Shown here in pieces: positions 7,530 to 15,908 of a stretch of 64,000 bases of DNA. The DNA comes from Paenibacillus curdlanolyticus YK9. GTDB taxonomy: Bacteria; Bacillota; Bacilli; Paenibacillales; Paenibacillaceae. The stretch's first letter is position 1, and the number at the start of each line of letters is the position of its first letter. Location: positions 390,363 through 454,362 of the forward strand of contig NZ_AEDD01000003.1 of assembly GCF_000179615.1 (NCBI RefSeq), in the 5' to 3' direction. The translations under genes and the position numbers were made by a program. The notes beneath the pieces are model-generated. The model saw only the letters and a program-made list of their open reading frames with translations. It had not been told where the DNA came from and searched no databases.

Positions 7530-7558
7530 AATTTACGATACAAAATGTATCATGTCAA
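7530..7558 (-). promoter_or_regulatory. Precursor promoter with palindromic operator in the spacer
   Basis: On the minus strand TTGACA (7553-7558) and TAAATT (7530-7535) are separated by exactly 17 bases. Those 17 bases contain the perfect palindrome GATACATTTTGTATC (7537-7551). A protein bound there would block RNA polymerase. The precursor start codon is 22 bases downstream of the -10 box. A repressor of the XRE type is the natural candidate (see 27432). Confidence 0.8.
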
Positions 7559-7627
7559 GCATAGATTGCCTTAGCCTCTAAGCTTGATATGACCCGCAGG
7601 TAGCTTGCTAAGCACCATGGCCCTCTT

Positions 7628-8605
7628 CTAGAAGCCATCGTTTGCAGCAACGGCTCCAGCCGATGCCTTGGGTACTTGCAATTGATGATCCTTCAGCAGT
7701 TGATGAACGCGCGCCTTCTCCGCATCGGCTACAAGCAAATACCAGATGCCATTGATCCGTTGGCCGCTTCCGGCTATTTCGATCGTCTCGATCTTCTCGA
7801 TATGGGACTGATAGTCAGTGACGAATCGCTTCATATCACTGAACGTAACATTGGTTTTCACTTGCTGGCCAAGCTCGGACAGCAAATCATTCGCCTTCGT
7901 CAGGTTCGTAAACTTCAGTGCATCCTTCATGATGCTCTGTACAATGCTGCGCTGCCGCGCATTGCGACCGAGATCGCCCCTTGGATCATCATATCGCATG
8001 CGGGAAAAGGCTAACGCTTCCTCCCCATTGAGCGAAAGCGGTCCCTGCTCAAAGTGATGTCCTATATAATCGAAGCTGAATGGATTATTGACCTCTACGC
8101 CGCCAAGCACATCGACGATGCGCGCGAAGCCCTCCATATTCACCTTCACGTAATAATCGATCGGATAATCAAGAAACTGCTCTACCGTCTGAAGCGACAT
8201 GCTGACTCCGCCGAAGGCGTAGGCATGATTGATTTTGTCCACGGTGCCATGCCCTACGATCTGCGTTCGCGTGTCCCGCGGAATATTGAACATAAGCAAG
8301 TCATGCTTCTGCGGATTGACGGACAGGACAATCATCGTATCCGAACGTCCCGCATCGTTCTTCCGCTCATCCACGCCGAGCACGAGGACGGTGAACGGAT
8401 CTTTATTGCTCGTATCCGCTGGCTTCTTCGGCACATCTTTATCGGTACTGACATACGTCGGCTTGACGACTGGCTCGTACATATCGTCTGCCGTGCTTTT
8501 CACGGAGTGGTAGGCGTACCAAGCTATCCCTGCCGCGAGAATAATCAACACGCCTAAGCTGATTGAAATTATCGTTAGTATCCGTTTCTTTCGTGAGGTT
8601 TTCAT
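7628..8605 (-). CDS. LytR-CpsA-Psr (LCP) family cell-wall polymer ligase
   Basis: A 325-aa membrane protein: basic start MKTSRKKR, one helix (about 10-32), a short linker, then the LCP domain. Visible hallmarks are LVLGVDERKNDAGRSDTMIVLSVNP, NIPRDTRTQI, KINHAYAFGG, DVLGGVEV, FSRMRYDDPRGDLGRNARQR and, with its conserved Arg and Asp residues, the pyrophosphate-handling core. LCP enzymes move teichoic acids or capsule from undecaprenyl pyrophosphate to peptidoglycan outside the membrane. Its place at the distal end of the EPS locus suggests it anchors that polymer. The GAGGAG site is 13 bases from the ATG. It ends 120 bases before the RiPP-like promoter. Confidence 0.9.
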   Translation of the reverse strand: MKTSRKKRILTIISISLGVLIILAAGIAWYAYHSVKSTADDMYEPVVKPTYVSTDKDVPKKPADTSNKDPFTVLVLGVDERKNDAGRSDTMIVLSVNPQKHDLLMFNIPRDTRTQIVGHGTVDKINHAYAFGGVSMSLQTVEQFLDYPIDYYVKVNMEGFARIVDVLGGVEVNNPFSFDYIGHHFEQGPLSLNGEEALAFSRMRYDDPRGDLGRNARQRSIVQSIMKDALKFTNLTKANDLLSELGQQVKTNVTFSDMKRFVTDYQSHIEKIETIEIAGSGQRINGIWYLLVADAEKARVHQLLKDHQLQVPKASAGAVAANDGF

Positions 8606-8760
8606 AATAAAGTTCGGCTCCTCGACTTCTCTTTGGAAGGACTTGGCTTCATTAATAGCCGCATTCGGTTGCGATAAATGCGTAAGTATACAACAGCCAA
8701 CGAAGGGCTCTTGCCATCTTTAAGCTGATTCATTGCATAATCTCTAGGCGGCAGCAGCAT

Positions 8761-9753
8761 TTAGCGCAAATAAGCCAAACGATGCTTATTGGAGTCATAG
8801 CTGACCATCACCGACATCATTCGGAACATGTAATAACGCCATTTCTTTTGCCCATGCGTCATATCCCGCAACAGCTGCATGCTCCAAAACGGCCAATGGC
8901 GCATCTTTGCAAGCGGTTTTCGGGCTTGCAGCGCAGGAAACAAACGATAAACGAGCGAGAGCACGATCAGCACCTTCGCATAATTACCGTGCTGCTTTGC
9001 GCGTTGAAATAACTCGCTGTATACAATCTCATCCCCTAAGCTGTACACGAGATGAACGACATCATGGATTTGCTTCAGGGAGAGCATATCGTGATTGTAG
9101 CCATGCAAGCATAAATGATAGAACACATCCTGCGGCGCCATTTCCTTCACATGCTGGTAGCCCTTAAGCGGCAAAGCGCGATCCCAGCTGTCATCGACGG
9201 CTGTATCTGAGATGTGGGAGCGCAAAATATTCCAATGCAGCTCGACCCCCAGGAAGGGAAACATCACATTATCGAACATTTTGTTATATAAAAAATGAAA
9301 ATGCGCGTCATCATCCTCATCCTGCTTGCAGAAGCCTTCCCGCTCCAGAAGCGCATGCGCCTCCGCTATCCGATCCGGCCGTACAAGCAGATCAATATCC
9401 GTCGTTGGCCTTGCGGCAAAATGGCCAAAATACTGCTCCGCCAAACGCGTTCCCTTCAAGACGATCACGTCGATGCCCGCATTGTCGAACACGCGAAGCA
9501 GCTTGTTCATTTCGCCGCGAATGAGCATGTTCTGAAACAATATGGCATCGGCTCGCAGCTTGAGCTCCTTCATGAATGGCTCTGGCAGCTCCTGCTGCAG
9601 CTCCTTCGAGCGTATCAAATGATACAACTGGGAGAAGAACTGGAACCGCTCAACGTCCAGCCACGCTTCTTCTAATTCTGACGCGTCGTCGAACAGCGGA
9701 AGCTGACCTTCATATATACGGTTTAACAATCCAATAATCGGGCTCGTATCCAT
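8761..9753 (-). CDS. Nucleotidyltransferase family protein (PF14907 type)
   Basis: A 330-aa protein of the Uncharacterised nucleotidyltransferase family. Key motif: GIDVIVLKGTRLAEQYF followed by RPTTDIDLLV, with the D-x-D pair at Asp119 and Asp121. Later FLGVELHWNIL and HLCLHGYNHD fit the family. Members occur in lasso clusters with a kinase (paeninodin type) and in exosortase/EPS loci beside HprK- and PqqD-like genes, where they are thought to transfer a nucleotide or sugar-nucleotide-like group; no activity is firmly known. The ATG at 9753 follows GGAGGAGAAA. It sits between the UDP-glucose dehydrogenase and LCP genes, bridging the EPS and RiPP-like parts. Confidence 0.8.
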   Translation of the reverse strand: MDTSPIIGLLNRIYEGQLPLFDDASELEEAWLDVERFQFFSQLYHLIRSKELQQELPEPFMKELKLRADAILFQNMLIRGEMNKLLRVFDNAGIDVIVLKGTRLAEQYFGHFAARPTTDIDLLVRPDRIAEAHALLEREGFCKQDEDDDAHFHFLYNKMFDNVMFPFLGVELHWNILRSHISDTAVDDSWDRALPLKGYQHVKEMAPQDVFYHLCLHGYNHDMLSLKQIHDVVHLVYSLGDEIVYSELFQRAKQHGNYAKVLIVLSLVYRLFPALQARKPLAKMRHWPFWSMQLLRDMTHGQKKWRYYMFRMMSVMVSYDSNKHRLAYLR

Positions 9754-9778
9754 TTTCTCCTCCACAGCAACTCATTTG

Positions 9779-11116
9779 TTAGAACAATAGAACGGGATTT
9801 TGCTCGCGAACGCCTTGGCTCAAGCTAGGTCTGCCAACGGAATAATAGATAAAGGACGTTTGGGAAAGCTCCTCCTCGCGGAACACGTTTCGGCCATCGA
9901 TCAAAATCGGCTTGCGCAGCAGCCGCTCCAGCTCAGGCAGCGGAATGTCCGCGAACTCCTTCCATTCGGTCAACAGGCAGAGCGCATCGGCGCCGCGTGC
10001 GGCTTCTTCCTTGCTCTCGCAATACTCCAGATGCGGATGCGTCAGCAATTTGCTGAAGTTAGCTGCGGCGATCGGATCATAAGCTTTCACCGAAGCCCCC
10101 CGCTCCAGCAGCGTCTGGATAATTTCCAGCGCAGGCGCGTCGCGCACATCATCGGTTTCCGGCTTAAAAGCAAGGCCCCAAATGGCAACCGTCATATCCT
10201 GCAAATTATCCAAAATCGCTTCCAGCTTGCGAATGACGTTGTAACGCTGATCCTGATTCACTTCTACGACCGACTTAAGCAGCTTAAATTCATAGTCGAC
10301 ATGGCCTGCAATCTGAATCAGCGCTTGCGTATCCTTAGGGAAGCAGGAGCCTCCGTATCCAATGCCCGCCTTCAAGAAGGAACGCCCGATGCGGTTATCG
10401 TATCCCATGCCCTCGGCAACCTTCGTCACATCTGCGCCCACCTTCTCGCAAATGTTTGCGATCTCGTTAATGAACGAGATCTTCGTCGCCAAGAAAGCAT
10501 TCGAAGCATACTTAATCATCTCTGCACTGCGAATGTCCGTGACGAGAATGTTGCTCGTAAGCGGCGCATGCAGGGCAGTAAGCTGTTCCCGCGCCAGCTC
10601 GCTGGCTGTTCCGATGACAATGCGATCCGGGTTAAGCGTGTCATGAATGGCAGAGCCCTCCCGCAAAAACTCGGGAACAGAAGCGATGTCGAACGGCTGG
10701 TCCGTGCATTCTGCAAGGATTGCCGCAATCTTCTCATTCGTGCCGACGGGAACGGTGCTTTTCGTGACGATGATGGTATAGCCGTTAATCGCCTCGCCAA
10801 TTTCACGCGCAGCCTGCTTAATAAAACTGAGATCTGCTTCGCCATTGGGAAGGGACGGCGTTCCGACTGCAAGAATGACGATGTCTGCCAGGCGGACGGC
10901 ATCGGCAAGATCAGTCGTGAACCTCAGCCTGCCAGCTGCTGTATTCGTCTGGATGAGCTCCTTCAAGCCAGGCTCGTAGATCGGGACGCCTCCGCTCCGA
11001 AGCATCTCGATCTTCTCGCTCGCTTTATCTACACAGACGACCTCATTGCCTTGATGCGCAAAGCAAACGCCAGATACAAGACCGACATAACCCGTGCCGA
11101 TAACCGCCAGTTTCAT
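9779..11116 (-). CDS. ugd: UDP-glucose 6-dehydrogenase
   Basis: A 445-aa enzyme making UDP-glucuronate from UDP-glucose with two NAD. It has the Rossmann motif GTGYVGLVSG (7-16), the central helix region and the active-site sequence GYGGSCFPKD with catalytic Cys258. NPDRIVIG and VREGSAIHD-like segments are also conserved. Length matches TuaD/Ugd. The ATG at 11116 has AGGAGTGGTAGAGAG in front; the frame stays open 22 codons further upstream, but without a better site. It supplies glucuronic acid to the EPS made by this locus. A 208-base leader separates it from manC. Confidence 0.95.
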   Translation of the reverse strand: MKLAVIGTGYVGLVSGVCFAHQGNEVVCVDKASEKIEMLRSGGVPIYEPGLKELIQTNTAAGRLRFTTDLADAVRLADIVILAVGTPSLPNGEADLSFIKQAAREIGEAINGYTIIVTKSTVPVGTNEKIAAILAECTDQPFDIASVPEFLREGSAIHDTLNPDRIVIGTASELAREQLTALHAPLTSNILVTDIRSAEMIKYASNAFLATKISFINEIANICEKVGADVTKVAEGMGYDNRIGRSFLKAGIGYGGSCFPKDTQALIQIAGHVDYEFKLLKSVVEVNQDQRYNVIRKLEAILDNLQDMTVAIWGLAFKPETDDVRDAPALEIIQTLLERGASVKAYDPIAAANFSKLLTHPHLEYCESKEEAARGADALCLLTEWKEFADIPLPELERLLRKPILIDGRNVFREEELSQTSFIYYSVGRPSLSQGVREQNPVLLF

Positions 11117-11204
11117 CTCTCTACCACTCCTATTTTCTAAAGGTAGTTTAAAACCCGCCTCTTGATCACGATGTAAACTCAAAGGAGAACATCGACGTCG
11201 AATC

Positions 11205-11279
11205 TCACACCAGCCCTCGAACTCCGTTGCTCATTTAGGTCTGCCTAAACTCCGCTACTCGTTCTTCGGTCTGATGTGA
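11205..11279 (-). ncRNA. Structured leader element between manC and ugd
   Basis: On the minus strand TCACATCAG pairs with CTGGTGTGA (one G-U), enclosing a GAAC/GTTC stem and a central hairpin TTTAGG-CAGA-CCTAAA. The related runs GAGTAGCGGAG and GAGCAACGGAG flank the central hairpin. The element lies inside a 208-base gap in the EPS operon. It could be a folded mRNA leader, a processing site or a dispersed intergenic repeat; I cannot tell which from one copy. Confidence 0.4.
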
Positions 11280-11324
11280 CCTTCTCGGTGCTGAAGAGTC
11301 GATTTTTAAACTTTCATTTCATAT

Positions 11325-12692
11325 TTATGATGAATGGATAAAGCTCAAAATCTCGGACCATTCCAAGCTGAGCCGGACGATGTCCTCCTCGATCAGGTCG
11401 CTTCCGCTCTGGACCTCAATCAGCTCCAAATCGGTAATGGCGCGAATGCTGTGCTTCATTCCTTCCGGCACGAGCACCACATCGCCAGCTGCAATCCGCC
11501 GATAGCTGCCATCCAATATAATCTCGCCTTCGCCCGCGATGATCGTCCATACCTCGCTGCGCTTAAGATGATATTGATAGCTCAAATTCCGCCCTGCCGT
11601 TATCGCAATACGCTTCGTCAACACATTGCGCCCGTCATCCACCTGCATGAAGTCGATGACCTTGTACTGTCCCCAGCGCCGTTCCTCGAACATGGGACGC
11701 TGATTCCAATCGCCCGAAAGCTCTTTAATGCGGGGACTATGCGATTTATCTGACACAAGAATGCCGTCCGGACTTGCAGCGACGACCACATTGGATAAAC
11801 CGATGACGGTAATCGGAATTTCCAGTTCATTGACCAAATGGGTGTTATGGCAATCCTCCGTAACGGAGCCTTTGCCATATACCGCGCTAGTCATCTCATC
11901 CGTCAGCGTGTTCCATGTCCCAAGATCACGCCATTGTCCGGAATAGCGGGTCACGACGATATGCGCCAGCTTCTCCACAACCTCGTAATCGAAGCTGTTC
12001 TTCGGCAGGCTCCGATATTGCCGGCTCATCTCGTCGTATTGAATAGGCAAATTTTTCTCGATCAGCAGGTTGATAATCGTATCCAATCGGAACGCAAATA
12101 CGCCGCAGTTCCACAAGGCGCCTTGCGTAATCAACGCTTCCGCGACTTCGGTGCTCGGCTTCTCTTTAAAGCACTCTACACGCTGGACTGCGGCATGATC
12201 CGCTCCTGAAGGAACGATGTAACCGAAGCTTTCCGAAGGAGAATCGGGAACGACGCCCATGAGCGCCAACTGCGCGCCCGTCTCCCTGATCGCGAGCTCC
12301 AGCCCCTTCACATGCTCGAAGAAATCTTCGCTTACGTAGGGATCGACAGGCATAATCGCGACAACCTCATCGAGCGATACGCCTTCTATGCTGTACAAAT
12401 AAGTGGCCGCCAGCGCAATAGCCGGAAACGTATCTCTCCGCTCCGGCTCCACAATAATCGATGTTTCATTGTTCAATTGGCTCTCAAGCAGCTCGACCTG
12501 CGCTCTGCCCGTCGCGACATAGCTGCTGCTGGATAGGCCCGCTGCGCCAAGCTGGCGCCATACCCGCTGCACCATCGATTCCGTTCCGCCATCCGGATGC
12601 TGCAGCAGCGGCAGAAACTGTTTGGAACGCATATCGTTCGAAAGCGGCCACAGCCGTTTACCCGATCCGCCCGATAGCAGGACGATCTTCAT
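11325..12692 (-). CDS. manC: Mannose-1-phosphate guanylyltransferase / mannose-6-phosphate isomerase type
   Basis: A 455-aa enzyme with the nucleotidyltransferase start MKIVLLSGGSGKRLWPLSN (note LSGG where LAGG is usual), the GFGYI-like ESFGYIVPSG loop and FKEKPS. The C-terminal third is a cupin (YQYHLKRSEVWTIIAGEGEIILDG), as in bifunctional ManC/AlgA enzymes. It makes GDP-mannose for polymer synthesis. The start lies inside the end of rmlD, with a 35-base overlap, and is preceded by GGGAG. Some of the cupin metal ligands look altered (one His in the YxHxKRSE strand), so the isomerase activity is uncertain. Confidence 0.88.
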   Translation of the reverse strand: MKIVLLSGGSGKRLWPLSNDMRSKQFLPLLQHPDGGTESMVQRVWRQLGAAGLSSSSYVATGRAQVELLESQLNNETSIIVEPERRDTFPAIALAATYLYSIEGVSLDEVVAIMPVDPYVSEDFFEHVKGLELAIRETGAQLALMGVVPDSPSESFGYIVPSGADHAAVQRVECFKEKPSTEVAEALITQGALWNCGVFAFRLDTIINLLIEKNLPIQYDEMSRQYRSLPKNSFDYEVVEKLAHIVVTRYSGQWRDLGTWNTLTDEMTSAVYGKGSVTEDCHNTHLVNELEIPITVIGLSNVVVAASPDGILVSDKSHSPRIKELSGDWNQRPMFEERRWGQYKVIDFMQVDDGRNVLTKRIAITAGRNLSYQYHLKRSEVWTIIAGEGEIILDGSYRRIAAGDVVLVPEGMKHSIRAITDLELIEVQSGSDLIEEDIVRLSLEWSEILSFIHSS

Positions 12693-13557
12693 TCGTTTCA
12701 CTCCCATCGTTCAGCTCTGTTAGAAATTGCTTCAGCGCCTCTTCCCAATGCCGCATCGCAGGGAAGCCGCCAAGCCTTAGCGACATATGATCAAATACAG
12801 AATAAGATGGCCGTTTAGCTGGTCGTACGAATTGATCGGATGTTACGGCTGTCAGCTCGACTTGAAGCCCTGCATGGCGGAAGATCGCCTCCGCGAACTC
12901 ATGCCACGAGCAGCTGCCGCTATTGGACACATGGTATGTCCCGTAACGCTCTGTCTCGATTAATTGGCCGATGCAAGCTGCCAAATCCTTCGTAAACGTC
13001 GGGCAGCCAACTTGATCGTTCACGACCGACACGCTCCCTCGCTCCGCGCCGAGCTTCAGCATCGTCTTTACGAAATTCGCGCCATGCGCGCCATAGACCC
13101 ACGATGTACGCACGATGTAATGACGAGCGTGCAGCGTTTCAATAAACCGTTCGCCCATCCATTTGGACTTGCCATATACATTGACGGGATCAATCGGCGA
13201 GAATTCATCATACGGGCGAAAGCCTTGGCCGTTGAATACGTAATCCGTGCTCACGTAAACCAGCTTGGCGCCAATCGAATGAGCGGCCGATGCGATGTTC
13301 GCCGTGCCATACCCATTCACCATATAGGCCTGATCCGGCTCTGCCTCCGCTTGATCAACCTTCGTATACGCACCCGAATGAATAACGACATCGGGCTTCA
13401 GCTCGCGAAGCGTGTGCTGCACCTGACGTTCTGACGTCACATCCAGCTCCGCCCGGCCAAGCCCATGCACCTCATGCCCCAGCTCCTCTAAATGCTTGAC
13501 CAGATCGACGCCCAACTGGCCGTTGGCGCCTGTAACGACAATTCGTTGCTTAGCCAT
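12658..13557 (-). CDS. rmlD: dTDP-4-dehydrorhamnose reductase
   Basis: A 299-aa extended short-chain dehydrogenase that carries out the last step of dTDP-L-rhamnose synthesis. The N-terminal MAKQRIVVTGANGQLGVDL gives the NAD(P) motif, and STDYVF and YGKSKWMGE carry the catalytic Ser/Thr and Tyr-x3-Lys. The ATG at 13557 overlaps the rmlB stop by 8 bases; the frame extends 5 codons upstream, but the start at 13557 matches the family. Its end overlaps manC. It is part of the contiguous rmlACBD block. Confidence 0.95.
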   Translation of the reverse strand: MAKQRIVVTGANGQLGVDLVKHLEELGHEVHGLGRAELDVTSERQVQHTLRELKPDVVIHSGAYTKVDQAEAEPDQAYMVNGYGTANIASAAHSIGAKLVYVSTDYVFNGQGFRPYDEFSPIDPVNVYGKSKWMGERFIETLHARHYIVRTSWVYGAHGANFVKTMLKLGAERGSVSVVNDQVGCPTFTKDLAACIGQLIETERYGTYHVSNSGSCSWHEFAEAIFRHAGLQVELTAVTSDQFVRPAKRPSYSVFDHMSLRLGGFPAMRHWEEALKQFLTELNDGSETNEDRPAIGRIG

Positions 13558-14569
13558 ACAGCGGCTCCCCATACTGCTTGCTGTAATAGTTCATGTAATC
13601 GCCCGACTTCATGCTGCGCCACCAGCTTTCATTCGCCAGATACCATTCGATCGTTTCTGCGATGCCCGTAGCAAACGTATAATCCGGCTTCCAGCCCAGC
13701 TGCTCCGTGAGCTTCGTCGGATCAATCGCATAACGCCGGTCATGGCCGAGGCGATCCGTTACATATTTGATCTGATCCTCCGATTTGCCCAATTTCGCTA
13801 GAATCAGCTTCACGATCTCGATATTCGTCCGCTCGTTATGGCCGCCAATGTTGTACACTTCGCCTGCCTTGCCTTTATGGATAACCAGATCGATTGCTCT
13901 CGCATGATCCTGTACGTGCAGCCAATCGCGCACATTCAGGCCATCGCCGTATACCGGAAGCGGCAAACCATCCAGTGCATTCGTAATCATCAGCGGAATC
14001 AATTTCTCTGGGAAATGATACGGCCCATAGTTGTTGGAGCAGCGCGTAATATTCACGTTCATGCCATACGTCTCGTGGTATGCCTTCACCAGCAGATCAG
14101 CCCCTGCTTTGCTTGCGGAGTAAGGGCTGTTCGGCGCCAACGGCGTTTCTTCTGTGAAGTAGCCCGTCTCGCCAAGCGAGCCGTACACCTCATCCGTCGA
14201 AATTTGCACATATTTGCTAATGCCCTTGGTTCGAGCCGCATCCAGCAGCACTTGCGTTCCGATGACATTCGTGCGCACGAAAACGCCCGGGTCCGTAATG
14301 CTCCGGTCCACATGAGATTCAGCCGCGAAGTTAACTAGCACGTCGATCTCATGCTCATCAAGCAGCCGTGTCACAAGCGCCGCATCGGCAATATCGCCTT
14401 TGACGAAATGATATCGCTCGTTATGCTCAACATCCTTCAAGTTTTCCAAGTTTCCTGCATAGGTCAAGCTATCCAGATTGACCACGTTATAATCCGAATG
14501 CGCTTCGAGCATGTATCGAACGAAATTGCTTCCGATGAAGCCCGCTCCGCCTGTTACGAGTAGATTCAT
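13550..14569 (-). CDS. rmlB: dTDP-glucose 4,6-dehydratase
   Basis: A 339-aa enzyme making dTDP-4-keto-6-deoxyglucose. It starts MNLLVTGGAGFIGSNFVRYM, with the GxxGxxG motif. FAAESHVDRSI, STDEVYGSLGE (Asp-Glu acid/base pair) and YSASKAGADLLV (Tyr-x3-Lys) are intact. Length is normal for the family. The open frame reaches 55 codons upstream into the rmlC gap, but the ATG at 14569 has GGAG in front and matches homologues. It is second in the rhamnose pathway and lies between rmlC and rmlD. Confidence 0.96.
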   Translation of the reverse strand: MNLLVTGGAGFIGSNFVRYMLEAHSDYNVVNLDSLTYAGNLENLKDVEHNERYHFVKGDIADAALVTRLLDEHEIDVLVNFAAESHVDRSITDPGVFVRTNVIGTQVLLDAARTKGISKYVQISTDEVYGSLGETGYFTEETPLAPNSPYSASKAGADLLVKAYHETYGMNVNITRCSNNYGPYHFPEKLIPLMITNALDGLPLPVYGDGLNVRDWLHVQDHARAIDLVIHKGKAGEVYNIGGHNERTNIEIVKLILAKLGKSEDQIKYVTDRLGHDRRYAIDPTKLTEQLGWKPDYTFATGIAETIEWYLANESWWRSMKSGDYMNYYSKQYGEPLYG

Positions 14570-14591
14570 ATGTAAGCCCGCTCCTTTGGGT

Positions 14592-15137
14592 TTAGAAGTA
14601 AATGCCTGCCTCGCGAATGCCAGGATGCACCTTGTCTTTGTCCGATAATATGACGCGATCCGTCGGCCACTCGATTCCGATATCTGGATCGTTCCAGAGC
14701 AGCCCGCGATCATGCTCCTGCGAATAATAAGCATCGACCTTGTAAAGCACTTGCGTGTTAGGCGTCAGCGTGCAAAAGCCATGCGCGAAGCCCTGCGGAA
14801 CGAGAAGCTGTCGTTTATTCGACTCGCTCAGTATGACGCCGACCCATTGGCCATAGGTCGACGAATCTTTGCGAAGATCAACGGCTACGTCATAAATTGC
14901 GCCAGCGACGACGCGCACCAGCTTCGTTTGCGCCTTCGGCGCGAGCTGGAAGTGCAGCCCTCGTACCGTACCGGCTTCCGAGGACAAGGAGTGATTATCC
15001 TGCACGAACTTGTAATCAATGCCCGCGGCGAGGAATTTCTCCTCGTTATAGCTCTCTGTAAAAAAGCCCCGATGATCGCCGAATACATTCGTCTCGATCA
15101 CCAGGACTCCGTCTAATTTCGTATGGATGATTTTCAT
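14592..15137 (-). CDS. rmlC: dTDP-4-dehydrorhamnose 3,5-epimerase
   Basis: A 181-aa cupin epimerase. Conserved elements are DHRGFFTESYNEEKF, QDNHSLSSEAGTVRGLHFQ (catalytic His62), KLVRVVAGAIYDVAVDLRKDSSTYG and PQGFAHGFCTLTPNTQVLYKVDAYYS, which carries the catalytic Tyr. Length matches RmlC. GGAGAAGATAATCGACG precedes the ATG. It acts between RmlB and RmlD in rhamnose activation. Confidence 0.96.
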   Translation of the reverse strand: MKIIHTKLDGVLVIETNVFGDHRGFFTESYNEEKFLAAGIDYKFVQDNHSLSSEAGTVRGLHFQLAPKAQTKLVRVVAGAIYDVAVDLRKDSSTYGQWVGVILSESNKRQLLVPQGFAHGFCTLTPNTQVLYKVDAYYSQEHDRGLLWNDPDIGIEWPTDRVILSDKDKVHPGIREAGIYF

Positions 15138-15155
15138 CGTCGATTATCTTCTCCT

Positions 15156-15908
15156 CTATTGCGCAGCCACAGGCTGGCGTCCGAAGTTCAAATCGAATTG
15201 CTCATTGCGAAGCAGCTCATTCGCTTTATTCCAGGATTCATGCGTCCCCGCATCCGTCCACCAGCCGCTGAGCACGTCATAGGTGAGCAAGCCTTGCTCG
15301 ATATAGGCATTGTTTACGTCCGTAATCTCCAGCTCGCCGCGCCCCGACGGCTTCAGCGTCTTCACGATATCGAACACTTGCGCATCGTACATGTAGATAC
15401 CGGTAACCGCGTAATTGCTCTTCGGCTGCTTCGGCTTCTCTTCGATGGAACGAATTTGATTGCCATCCAGCTCCGCAACGCCATAACGCTCGGGATCATG
15501 CACTTCCTTGAGCAATATTTTAGCGCCAGCGCCTTGACGCTTGAAATTCTCAACGTATTGGGAAATATCATCGGAGAAAATGTTGTCTCCGAGAATAACA
15601 GCGATCGGCTCGTCGTGTACGAAGCTGCGTGCCAAGCCAAGCGCTTGCGCGATGCCGCCTGCTTGGTCTTGCACCTTGTAGGAGAAGCTCACGCCGAACT
15701 CATAACCGCTGCCCAAAAGATTAACGACATCGCCCATATGGTCACGTCCCGTGACAATGAGGATGTCGTCAATTCCAGCCTGCTTTAATTTGTGGATCGA
15801 ATGATAAATCATCGGGTACGGCCCAACCGGAAGCAAGTGCTTGTTCGTCACCTTCGTCAATGGGTAAAGACGCGATCCTGTTCCGCCTGCAAGTATAATT
15901 CCTTTCAT
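15156..15908 (-). CDS. rmlA: Glucose-1-phosphate thymidylyltransferase (short form)
   Basis: A 250-aa nucleotidyltransferase with [40 protein letters not shown] and [20 protein letters not shown]. This is the first step to dTDP-rhamnose. It is about 40 residues shorter than E. coli RmlA and resembles the B. subtilis SpsI size class, lacking the C-terminal helical extension. AAGGAGTGTTGAGAA precedes the ATG, and the start overlaps the flippase stop by 4 bases (ATGA). The rhamnose genes follow it in the order A, C, B, D. Confidence 0.93.
   Translation of the reverse strand: MKGIILAGGTGSRLYPLTKVTNKHLLPVGPYPMIYHSIHKLKQAGIDDILIVTGRDHMGDVVNLLGSGYEFGVSFSYKVQDQAGGIAQALGLARSFVHDEPIAVILGDNIFSDDISQYVENFKRQGAGAKILLKEVHDPERYGVAELDGNQIRSIEEKPKQPKSNYAVTGIYMYDAQVFDIVKTLKPSGRGELEITDVNNAYIEQGLLTYDVLSGWWTDAGTHESWNKANELLRNEQFDLNFGRQPVAAQ

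Noticed and set aside
3374-9753. A standard lasso peptide cluster
   Set aside because: The leader, kinase, RRE and nucleotidyltransferase fit, but no transglutaminase-like B2 protease or asparagine-synthetase-like cyclase is present and the core lacks a Gly1 with an acid at 7-9. The transglutaminase at 55800 is a distant membrane-anchored protein.
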